The notes beneath the pieces are model-generated. The model searched no databases, was not told the DNA's origin, and worked only from the letters and a program-made list of their open reading frames with translations. The position numbers and the translations under genes are program-made. This document shows positions 1 through 10,800 of a DNA stretch of 64,000 nt, piece after piece (position 1 is the first letter of the stretch; each line of letters starts with the position of its first letter). The stretch is taken from the NCBI RefSeq assembly GCF_032362555.1, contig NC_083519.1, positions 1,877,501 through 1,941,500 on the forward strand, in the 5' to 3' direction. Origin of the DNA: Amyelois transitella. Taxonomy: Eukaryota > Arthropoda > Insecta > Lepidoptera > Pyralidae.

Positions 1-394
1 TAGGCGGCATATCCTCCCTCATTACAACCGTCCAATTGATTTCATTAAAAAAGTGGTACGATCACGTATATTTTAATATACTGCAGCATCTATTTCCTTG
101 TGAATCGGCTCAAGTGGAAAATAGTTGTTCAGTGCATGCAACCGGGAAGCTATTTGCGGTTGTTTGACGTCACAAGTTGCGTTTTACGTTGATCGTTATA
201 TCGACGATACGGTTATGATGGGTATGCAAATTTAATTGAGGGTAACTTACATTTAAACTTCTCGAGTGGAGATCACGTACCGGAAAGAGCAGCGTAGGAC
301 GGTTTCTCGAGTTATGAATAGATAGTTTGGTGAAGTCCGCGTGGAAAATTTGGACGCTGGCCGGCTCCAGCAGAATCATTGGTGGAAATCATTA
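1..394. other. intergenic, no gene seen
   Basis: AT-rich DNA with only short open frames that lack splice context or recognisable motifs. I see no gene, RNA or named repeat here. Confidence 0.5.
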
Positions 395-600
395 AATTCA
401 AATTCAAAATTTTTATTCATTATTATAGGATACTTCATATCGCTTAATAATTGTCAAAACGTATGGTTTAACAACATTGGTTGACGTCAAATAAATTACT
501 TAAAACTAAGTTTACTGCCGCTTCAAAGGCGCGCAAAGAAGCGGTAGCAAACTGCACTGCAGCATTTTCTTCAACAACGATTACATTGAGGGCAACATAG
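395..600 (-). repeat. retroposon 3' end, family F
   Basis: The block contains 'gaagcggtagcaaactgcac' and 'ttgacgtcaaataaatta'. On the minus strand it ends in AATAAAAATTTTGAATTTGA, which looks like a poly(A)-type tail. Related copies lie at 25380-25500 and 25740-25850, and one in the opposite orientation at 48480-48660. Confidence 0.6.
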
Positions 601-660
601 GCCATGTTCAGCAGTGGACGTCCTACGGCTTATATGATGAACTTAATCACGTCTTAATCT

Positions 661-995
661 CATGTGGGGTAACAGACACAATAGTCTCGAAGACTGAGAG
701 GCCACGTTCAACTAGATGGCTTAGTGATGGAATTGAGATTCTGATAGTGAAATGATGCTAGCCCATCTACTAAACGACGAATCCCTGTTTATTGAAAACG
801 ACTGTAAGTGAACCTTACGTGATAGGTACCTATAGTTTTTCATTACTGTTCAATTAATTATGACATCCATTTTTTATAACTATTATTAATATGTTACATA
901 CATACATACATATGGTCACGTCTATATCCCTTGTGGGGTAGACAGAGTCAACAGTCTTGAAAAGAATGATAGGCCACGCTCAGCTATGTTAGAGT
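661..995 (-). repeat. two decayed SINE-A copies
   Basis: Positions 661-790 carry the SINE-A middle (the 'gaagactgagaggccacgtt' block through 'gctagcccatct'). Positions 896-995 carry the tail end (catacatacatatggtcacg, then 'ggggtagacagagtcaacag'). Both are diverged and truncated. Confidence 0.7.
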
Positions 996-1969
996 AGTAC
1001 AGATTACTGAGAGCTCAATTTCAAATAACATTTAACACACACTAATTATTCTAAGAGACGATCGTACCTTTAAGTAGGTTTTTATCAAGATGACAAGATG
1101 GTTTATTTTAAGCAATTACTTGATGTTAGTTCTCTGGTGCTAACTAGAGGTTCTTTTTAATCTGGTGGTTAGTATGTGATTGTCTGAATGTGCAAGTTTT
1201 CTCACGATGTTTCCCAATAACTTAAGAACTATCGTCCGTTACCCCTGGCGGTGGGTACATTAATAGTTTTCCGCGTCTGTCTGTTTATACCGGTAACTCC
1301 TAAACCGTGCAATTATTAATTGAAGGAATATTCCCGACCGGCATTGAACCTGGTTACCAGGAAGACACTTCGATTGCCTGAGCCCTGTCGCTTCCTTGTT
1401 TGGGATCAGTTTAATAATACGCTGATTTAAATTGTATTTTATTTTCCTTTCGCGTCCATAGATTTGTTTTTTTTTTCTTGTTGGTTGGTTTGAATTATCT
1501 TTGAAAATGTATCATTCATCATCAATCATCCTTCGTCATCCTACAAAAGAAACAATAGTTCAAATGTAGTAAAGCTAAAAGAATTAGTTACCTTTTATGT
1601 TTGTTGTCTTGTTTTTTTTGTGTCCACTTGTTAATGTATACATAAAACTTTCTCAGAGGGGTAGGTAGTGACTACATCTTTCAACTTGTCACTGCATACT
1701 TTTTAATCTTTAAATGTTAGTTAACTTTGGGTGAAGTAAAATATCTTAAATCAAGAACTCTTTGGCGTAGTGGAAACTTTCGTCTCAGTAAAGGTGCTGG
1801 GTTCAAAGTCAGGGCAACTTTTTCTGATTTGTCTGGGTCATGGACGTTTATTTCATCTAGATAATTGCCGGAAGGGGTCCGATCCTCGGAAGCACGTACA
1901 AGTTTGACACTTGTACGTTGCTTATTGTACTTACCCCACGCATTATTCACTCGCATCAGATCTGCTAAA
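996..1969. other. intergenic, no gene seen
   Basis: AT-rich sequence without a gene. A diverged minus-strand LINE-E tail is visible at about 1628-1700 ('cagaggggtaggtagtgact'). Confidence 0.5.
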
Positions 1970-2433
1970 CGAGATTATAAAATGCGTGATACGCTTGAAG
2001 GCACAGGTTCAAATCCTACCACGTGGCAATAACTCTTTTCTGAGTAAGGTAAATTAGGAAACCTGCATATACTTGCGACTGGATCTGTTACCATAGTCCA
2101 AAATGGGATAGGTTCCCCTGCAAAAGTTGCGGAGGTCAGGCGGTAGTTGCTTCATACATAAACCTGACTTACCCGATCCAGGATCCATGTTCAAAGACAC
2201 ATCCCGCGCTCTATTTAAGTGGTGAGGATGTAACCGGGCCGAGTGTGTGGATCGATGTCGTACAAGGCGACTTAGGGATGAGCTAATAAACTTAGGGTTC
2301 TTCATGTAACCAATAGGTTAGCAATCCGTCACTATTTGGATCTCAATTCCATCACTAAGCCGTGGCCTTACAGTCTCTTCAAGACTGTTGGTTCTGTCTA
2401 CCCCGCAAGGGATATAGGCGTTGCTATATGTAA
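1970..2433 (+). repeat. SINE-D copy fused to a SINE-A copy
   Basis: Positions 1970-2250 show a tRNA-like head with the B-box-like 'aggttcaaatcctacc', then the SINE-D body ('gataggttcccctgcaaaag', 'gatccaggatccatg', 'gtggtgaggatgtaaccggg'). This runs directly into the 3' two-thirds of a plus-strand SINE-A, ending at 'ccgcaagggatataggcgtt'. Confidence 0.7.
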
Positions 2434-2822
2434 ACAAATGTTTGTTTCAGATTCCAAAATGGTGCACGAGCGAACAATAGTCGTGAGGAGGCTGCCGGCC
2501 GCTTATTTATATCCCTTTAGTTTGTGGCCGATCCCGAAGTATCAGACGAGAGGTAATATTGTTTCTTAGTTTGTAATTAGAGCCTAGAAAATTATACAAA
2601 GTACAGAAACATGAATTAATTAAATTCTTATTACCCTGTTTTATTTTATTATTAGAGAGTAAGCAAGATAATCCGTTTCATTACCTTCCCGCGTACATTC
2701 CGGGAACCCACTCCAAATGCACCCTAGACCACATAAAAAAACTACATGCCAAATTTCAAGTATCTTACCGAGCGGTTTGGTGTGTGAGTAATTAATCAGT
2801 TTCACCGTTTATACGTTAAGAA

Positions 2823-3095
2823 TCTATACATATAATAAAACAGTAAAAATATTTTGTCTGTACAATTAGTATTGTTGTCTGAAATGGATAGAGGGATACT
2901 TAGAATGAATAATAGAAAGCAAATTTTTTTTTGTCTGTCTGTCTGCCTGTATGCTTATCTCCGAAAGTACTGAACCGATTTACTTAAAACTTTCACCAAT
3001 TGCTTTGTTTTAACTAAAGGCATGAGTTCGCCTGCAAATAAGTTTACGCGGAAGAATTCGAAATTTACGCGGACGAAGTCGCGGGCAACAGCTAG
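2823..3095 (+). mobile_element. non-autonomous Helitron
   Basis: It starts with TC (tctatacatataataaaac) and ends with the GC hairpin 'acgcggacgaagtcgcgggc' followed by CTAG, inserted between A and T. These are the expected Helitron termini: 5' TC, 3' hairpin plus CTRR, and no target duplication. Confidence 0.8.
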
Positions 3096-3485
3096 TATAA
3101 TATATGTATAAGTCTAGGATACCATGCTCGCGGATTAAGCAGTTCGATGTCCAAGCATAAAGGCCAAGATGATGATAATGCAATTGAAAATTATAGAAAT
3201 CTTAAATTAAGTATAACGCAGACTGTCATTTCAGATCATGAAGACTCCCACGATACGTATCAGTACAGAAGAAGTTTAAGTAAAGAACAGAAGAGAAGAA
3301 ACAGAAGGTAGAAGGGAGCCATAGAAGTTAAACACATTTGCGTTATTTACTTATGTTTTAGATAACATAATATTTAAAAAGAGGAAATCACAGCGTTTTC
3401 TTTTTTTAAAAAAAACAAATCTTAACAGAATTTAAAGAGAAAACTTATAAAAAATTTTTTGGAACACCATAATCTCTTTGGTTCT

Positions 3486-3620
3486 CTTGCAGTGTGATGT
3501 TATATAGCCTAAAGCCTTCCTCGATAATTGGTTTATTCAACACAAAAAGAATTTTTCAATTCGATCCAGTAGTTCCTGAGATTAGCGCGGTCAAACAAAT
3601 AAACACTTCAACTTTGTAAT
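3486..3620 (-). mobile_element. Helitron fragment
   Basis: Minus-strand 5' half of the Helitron subfamily that reads 'gctttaggctatataacatc' and 'ctcaggaactactgg' in its better copies. The 3' hairpin is missing. Confidence 0.65.
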
Positions 3621-3854
3621 ATTCGTCCAGATTGGTTTAAAAAAATAATAATTATCAGAAGATAATTTTGCGTGTGCTAATTGTTTTAAAACATTATGTT
3701 TTCTGATGACATTTGATGGATTAGTTAATTTTATTTTGAACATAAAAATACCTATTAAACCTATGAAAATGAACCCAAGGGGAAAAGGACCTTAGGTTCT
3801 TCCACCTACCTATCCTTTAGCTGATGCAATCGAAAATTGAAAATATTCAAACCA

Positions 3855-4065
3855 TGGATACATATAGTCACGTCTATATTCCTTGCGGGGTAGACAGAGT
3901 CAACAGTTTTGAACTGAAAGGCCAAATTCAGTTATATAGCTTAATAATGGAATTGAGATTCACACAGTGATAGGTTGCTAGCCCATCTCCTACATGTAGA
4001 ATCCCAAGTTTATTAGCTTTCCCTTAGATGCATTTTACGACATCCATGGTAAGATATGGAGTGAT
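3855..4065 (-). repeat. SINE-A copy
   Basis: It runs from 'catatagtcacgtctatatt' to 'acatccatggtaagatatgg'. The GTGCCG end is lost. Confidence 0.75.
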
Positions 4066-4619
4066 CCTTTAAGTGTCGATCGGGAACTACACGTTACCAC
4101 AAAATTGAGAATATTGTTTATTAATATCTAGTTTTCAGGTTTTTTTATGAGCTTATTTCCGTATTGTGATAAATATATACGTAATTATATAAGAAAGTGC
4201 GTTTGTTATAATATGTAAGTTGGTACCTAACATTTACAATGGGATTTGGATCGATTTTAGTAAGACATGTAATAAAATTTTATTGTGTAAGAAATAAAAT
4301 AATAATTTCGAAATAAGTATTTTTTTTTTTTCTGTGGATCCCTAATTTTCTTAGAAGATTTTGTATGTGAATAAAGATTTTTTTGATTACTACTTATAAT
4401 TGTATGTTTTTAATTATACGGTACCTATGGAAATACCTAAGTGGTAGAAATTAGAACTTTGGAATTGAAAAGGATTTATAATATAATTTACTACCTATCT
4501 AAAAATTACCAGAAAGCTGCTTCAAAGATCTGGAAGCGATGACAAAGCTTATTTTTACTCTCACAGACTGCAAAAGTTAATCAAGAGAAACTTACAAACG
4601 AAGTTTTCTCTAATGGCGC
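4066..4619. other. upstream flank of the receptor gene
   Basis: AT-rich and without recognisable repeats or coding sequence. It may include distal promoter or a 5' UTR exon that cannot be placed from sequence alone. Confidence 0.4.
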
Positions 4620-4831
4620 TTTTAATAATACTCAACGCCATCTATCAATATCTGAGAAACTACATTAGTTCCGCGCGGCACCGCTTCAACACACAGCGCT
4701 ACCGTCGCCACATGGCACTCGTATCGATTACGCATGCGCGTTCATCTGACTGAACCCTATGGAACCTGCAGCATCTCGTAAATATGGGCCTATAATTAAA
4801 AAAGAAATATTAATATAAATAAGAAAGCAAC
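4620..4831 (+). promoter_or_regulatory. putative promoter / 5' leader of the receptor gene
   Basis: A short GC-rich stretch in otherwise AT-rich DNA lies just upstream of the start codon. It holds 'attacgcatgcgcgttc', whose core resembles the palindromic NRF-1/Ewg motif GCGCATGCGC, and 'ttccgcgcggcaccgc'. No clear TATA box is positioned to define a start site. The ATG at 4832 follows 'aagaaagcaac'. Promoter function is inferred from position and composition only. Confidence 0.4.
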
Positions 4832-4883
4832 ATGAAATTGGGAATATTGTGGATTTTTCTGGTCTACGCTCAGAATTGCTTGG
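4832..4883 (+). CDS. nAChRalpha8: nAChR alpha8 exon 1 (signal peptide)
   Basis: Encodes [17 protein letters not shown] plus the first base of a Gly codon. It is hydrophobic with one Lys near the start, as in a signal peptide. The donor is ggGTAAGTG, phase 1, which joins exon 2 as G|GC. Confidence 0.9.
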
Positions 4884-7800
4884 GTAAGTGACTTTTTTTA
4901 TTTGACAAGATAGAGATGTTCGTACTTATGGTATCCTAGTAATGTCAGTCGCACTGGTGTTAAGTTGTGATTTAGTAAGACTAGCATTCGCTCCTGGATT
5001 CGCTGTCGTGGGAATCTACAATGTTAACGTCTTAATTACTATCTGTTTGAGTGCCATTAAATGATTGCTGATATTTTTATTATTATATGTATTAGCAACA
5101 GTTAGAAATTCAAAGGACCTGGGTTCTACTGGAAAGATAGGTAGTACTTTTCATCTACCTAGACGACCGTACCTTGTTCAAAATAAACGGGCTTTCAGAC
5201 TTTTCAAGACTGTTGGCTCTGTCTACCCCGCAAGGGATATAGACGTGTTTATATGTTTGTATGTCCTTTCTTGTGAACCTATCAACAGACACACAACAGG
5301 TTCCTCACTTCCTGATTACAGAATCAGGCACATTAGGTACTATCAAAAGCTCCTATAATCTTTTTTAAGTTATTAGTTTTTTCCGCGTGGAAAGTCATAA
5401 GTTCTTTTCCGTGGCGCTAGTGCGCTTATTTGTGACACCGGAGGTCCCGGGTTCGAATCCCTTTTCCGAGTCTTGAATCTATATAAGTAGTTATTATAAA
5501 GTATTGTATCGTAGAGTTAGTATAGTAAGTATCTCGTTACACTAGTTTCGAACTTACTTCGAGGCTTACTCAATTTGTCCCGTATATATTTATCATTTAC
5601 TAGCTGTCCCGGCAAACGTTGTTTTGCCATATAAATATTTTTAAAGTAATTTTTAGTTAAAAAAAATGTTAAGGGTGGACAACCCTTATCACTTACACAA
5701 AAATAACATGACAAAAAGAATCCCTTTCAAATTCACAAAATTTCATGAAAAACGGTCAAGCCGTTTCGGAGGGATACGGGAACGAATATTGTGACACGAG
5801 AATTTTATATATACATTCCAGGCGTCAAACTCCTGGAAGCGAATCCGGATGTAAAGCGTCTCTATGATGACCTCCTCAGCAACTATAACCGCCTGATCCG
5901 ACCCGTGACGAACGTGTCTGACATCCTGACGGTCAGACTAGGGCTCAAGCTGTCTCAGCTCATGGAGGTCAACCTGAAGAACCAGGTCATGACTACCAAC
6001 CTCTGGGTTGAACAGGTCAGTGATAGAAATACTCTTAAATTCGAATAAACTTAGCTTAAAAAATTACAGACGAATCGCATTTCTATCTACTATTACTATC
6101 GAAGAAACCATCTAATATATATATCCATAATTCTATAATTAACACATCTTCTTGGATATGTGGGTTCTGCATACTCTATAAGAAATAAATACCCTGTGAG
6201 GAATAAATTCCAGTGCTTCTATAAAAACCTTTCGTAGTATGGTATGGTACGTAGAGCTAGAAAGCCTCTTCATGACGATTTTCTAAATAACTAAAGCCTC
6301 CTGATCCGACCAGTAATGGACGTTTCTGACATTCTGACGGTCAGACTGGGAGTCAACCTAAAAATAAAGGTCATGACTACCAATCTATAGGTGGAATAGG
6401 TAAGCAATATTACTAATCTGATTACCTACTTCTGATCTCCGTCAATGGTTCGGCATCAGTACCACATCCTTGTTCCAAGCAGCTATCTCGACAGTGCAGA
6501 TGGCTTGATCGACAATTTTCCTAAGACAAGACAAGAAGAATTTCTTCTGAAAGCAAATCTAGACGCAGTTTCTTTATTGAGTCTGACTTACTCACCTCCA
6601 ACACTAAACCACTCAGCTAATCGCGGTTTTTGACTCTTGTGACTATTGACTCTGTCTACTCCGTGAAGGATCAAGTCGTGACATTTATGTGAGAAAAACT
6701 TTAAATGCTATTCCGAAACAGGGGGATAGGTTAAAATGGCTGAAACTCTGAAAACTGCCACTGGAATAACTTTGATCATAAAACACTTTCGGTTTAGTAT
6801 CCATCTGGCCTTTTTTGTTCAACTGACAATTGTATTTTTGCAGAAATGGTTCGACTACAAGCTGACGTGGAACCCCGAAGACTACGGCGGCGTTGAGATG
6901 CTGTATGTGCCATCAGAACACATCTGGTTGCCTGATATTGTTCTTTACAACAACTGGGATGGCAACTATGAGGTAAAATTAATTGATCCTAAAATTTCAA
7001 TATTAAATAATGGACTTTCTCAAAATATTCCAAAAATTTTAGTAATCAAATCCTACTGGCACTATTTACTCGACCCTTATTTGAGTAAAGTTTGATTTTC
7101 TAAATTAGTTTGATCCCTAACCGATGCGTACTCGTAGCAGTTACGATAAGCATTGTTAGTAAACCTGCAAATTCAGGCAACTTATTGTCTATTGTGTAGT
7201 AATTGTGTACTTTGTTAAATGACATAATATGGGTCAGGTTCCCCTAAAACAGCGGAGGTCAGATGGGAATCGTTTCATGTTAAAATTAACCTTATGCCAA
7301 CTAGGATCATGATCGTTGGCGGATTCTGGTTTCTTCTTTAAAGAGGTGAAGATATCATCGGGACAACCTCCATAATTGAAAGTTTCTAAATACAACAAAA
7401 CAAAAATAAGTAATTAAATGGCTTAAAAACCCCGAAGTACATTTTATGGTTGTGTTGTGGTATATTACATGTGACGTTCAGGAAAACGTCGCAGGTACTC
7501 GTAAGAGAGATGAGAGATAATTTAAAGATCTATATAATAACTACAACCTTTATTAGCGGGCTGGTTTAACAATGTTTAAGAGGGCGTGGGTTTAGCTGTA
7601 GACACGAGATCCAGCAAGTAGCCGCCAGAGAATAGCGAATTACTTAACTTGGTGAAAGCAGACTAAGGTGAAAAGGCGAAGGCCCGGGGCATGCGCACGC
7701 GCTTATATAAGGTTCCTGGGGTGAGAAGTGAATGAAGTGAGAGGGGCATAGGGCGCAGCGTCACAATACAACACAAATTATATGTAAAAAATACATAGTA

Positions 7801-10800
7801 GAAACATACATTATGAATATGTTGAGCAAAGGCGGACTTATCGCTAAGCAATCTCGTGCCTTTGGGTTTACACAAACAGTTATATTTCAAACTTTTTCAT
7901 CTTTCAGGTGACACTAATGACGAAAGCGACCCTGAAGTACACAGGGGAGGTGAACTGGAAACCACCAGCGATCTACAAGTCGTCTTGCGAGATCAACGTC
8001 GAGTACTTCCCGTTCGACGAGCAGACGTGCTTCATGAAGTTCGGCTCGTGGACTTACAATGGCGCTCAGGTAGTATTTACACTGAACATACATACATACA
8101 TATGGTCACGTCTATATCCCTTGCGGGGTAGACAGAGCCAACAGTCTTGAAAAGACTGAATGGCCACGTACAGCTATTGGGCTTAACGATAGAATTGAGA
8201 TTCAACTAGTGACAGGTTGCTAGCCCATCGCCTAAAAAAGAATCCCAAGTTTGTAAGCCTATCCCTTAGTCGTCGTCGTTTTACGACATCCATGGGAAAG
8301 ATTTGGAGTGGTCCTATTCTTTTTTGTATTGGTGCCGGCAGCCACACGGCACTATATTTACACTGAAAGGTGGACAAAATAGCGAAAATAGGAAAATCTA
8401 TTTTATTTATGCGAATTAAGCACTATTTTATAATAGATTTTAGAGCGTTTATTCTTAATATCTGCCTGGTGGTAAGCAAGATGAGGGTTAAACACGCACC
8501 ACACACGCAAGCTCAAATAGTGCGTATTCATTCTTGCCTTGAAAATCCCCCCAAAATGTATGTATTGGGGAAGAGAGATGCATACCAAATCACAGTGATT
8601 CGCATCGTTCGGAACGGTAGGGATAGTTCGACCATGTTCTATGTGTGTGTGTGTGTCATCATAAAATTAGGATGTTTTTATTAACGTCCTCCTATCAGCG
8701 TCAAGACTGCTTTAAGGTTTGCTTTAATGAAGATTGTTTTGATCCAAAAATCTTTTACGTTAAGAAAAAAATTTGCTATTTTAAACTGCACGCAAACGAA
8801 CTTGAGAGCACAGCACGTAAAAATATATCTTGCATACATAAGATAGGTTTAAGATAGAAATGACATTTAAATAGTGACAGGTCGCCCGCCCATCGCCCAA
8901 AAGAAGAATCCCAAGTTTGTAAGCCCTAGCCCTTAGTCGCCTTTTACGACATCCATGGAAGAGAGATGGAGTGGTCCTATTCTTTTTTTCTTATTGGTGC
9001 CGGGAACCACACGGCACTATATATCTTACCTGCATTTTTTAAATTGCTTGATATTTCCCCCTTTGGTTCAAAAGGTTGATCTGAAACACATGGACCAATC
9101 CCCTGGCAGCAGTCTGGTGCACGTGGGTATAGACCTCAGCGAGTTCTACCTGTCAGTGGAGTGGGACATCCTGGAAGTCCCCGCTACCAGGAACGAAGAG
9201 TATTACCCTTGCTGTCCTGAACCATTTTCAGGTAATGTATTTGTTGTTGTTGAAAATAAAGATTCGCCGGTAACGATAAATTTTATTAAGGTCATATAAG
9301 AACTAGATGTATATAGAACTAGATCTTTTTGAGTAGAAGTCGATCAATAGTCTACTCTTAAAAGTAATAGCATTAAACATGATAATACTAAGAAAATTGC
9401 GTAGTCGCCTCTTACAATATAAAGTTATTATACTGAGAAATACTTCCTACTTTACTTTTCTTTAATTTTTATTTTATTTTATTTTATTTTATTTTATTTA
9501 TTTATTGTGACAAAAATGGTTTACACCTATTACAATTATCACACTTTACAATTTGAAACACAGGTATATCATATTAAGTTAACCATATTAAATCATATAA
9601 AAAATTTGAATAATGAAATTAAATTTGAATACACATAAATTAAAAACAACAAAAATAATATTTTAAAAATTTTGTCAATAAAAGTTTTGTCCGTCAGATC
9701 TTATATTTAATACAATAATTAAGTTAATCACTTTCGTCAGTGTCAGTGTTATTGGTATTAAACCGCTGGTCACTCAAATTTTCACAATATATTAGTAGTG
9801 CTCGTGCAATGGTTGGCCAGTTGTCAAAATAAGGGTCAAAATCAGTGTTGGCGCTACGAAGTGCATTGAGGTGGTTTAACGGTCGAACTAGTGGCGACAT
9901 CGCGCGGGATACCGTGTGCCCTTCGTCTGGGTAGAATAATTTAGGGGGTCTACTACGGCCACGCCTATCCACTGGAATCTCAAGCTCATCAGAGACGAAC
10001 AATACACACAATAATAATCCTTCATTGCATGTGGCCCGACACACTCTTGCTCAGTTTTGAAGTTAAAAAAGGTTTGTATTTCTTGAATTGTAAAATTACA
10101 TTATTCTTTTGTTTCAGATATAACTTTCAAACTAACTATGCGTCGAAAAACTTTATTTTACACAGTAAATTTGATTATCCCTTGTGTCGGACTCACGTTT
10201 CTAACAGTGTTAGTATTCTACCTGCCCTCGGACTCTGGAGAAAAGGTACGTACGAACATATCTTTATGTGTCACCATTATATACATAAGAACATTTTACA
10301 CTTACCTATTTCTCTGAAAAAGTTTGTTACAAGGACTTACACAAATACATTATGATTGAAAAACAGCAAAAGAGAAAGAAATCTGCTTTATTGTAAACTG
10401 AGAAACACATAACGTAGAAGTTATATCAAATTAAGAAAAAATATTATGCAACAAATATAGATATTGTAAACACAAATTTTTGTGAAAGTCCATGTTACAA
10501 TGAACATGTTTATATTGAATTTTGTCATGTTCGTGGTGTGGTGTGAATTGTATAATGCCTGAACATCGAAGGCAATCTGCTTCTTATCAAACAAAACAAA
10601 AGAGACAACGATAAAAAATAAAACGAATAAAGGAAAATGTCAAAAGAACCAGACTCAACAGGTATTCTTAACACCAACAATGTGAATGAAGATCATATAA
10701 ACACAATATAAACACTATTCAAAATTTAATTGATATAGCATGATAACTTTATAAACAGAAAATTTTATACAGACACTCAGATAACTTTCGATGTTCTTTT

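Noticed and set aside
5395..5480. tRNA gene candidate (A and B boxes)
   Set aside because: The same head with the same non-tRNA body recurs at 18785, 40156, 54306 and 56268. No mature cloverleaf with acceptor stem can be closed, so it is a SINE head.
6445..6633. Plus-strand frame in intron 2 as an extra receptor exon
   Set aside because: No receptor motif, no matching splice sites, and exons 2 and 3 already join in phase.
8087..8354. SINE-A as a DNA transposon/MITE because of its terminal GTGCCG inverted repeat
   Set aside because: The inverted repeat lies at one end only. Target duplications are 12-13 bp with a tandem tetranucleotide tail, which fits retroposition better.
9724..10047. Functional protein-coding gene on the minus strand in intron 5
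   Set aside because: It has no ATG, opens right after a stop, and is followed by a retroposon-like A-rich tail. Kept only as a retrocopy candidate.
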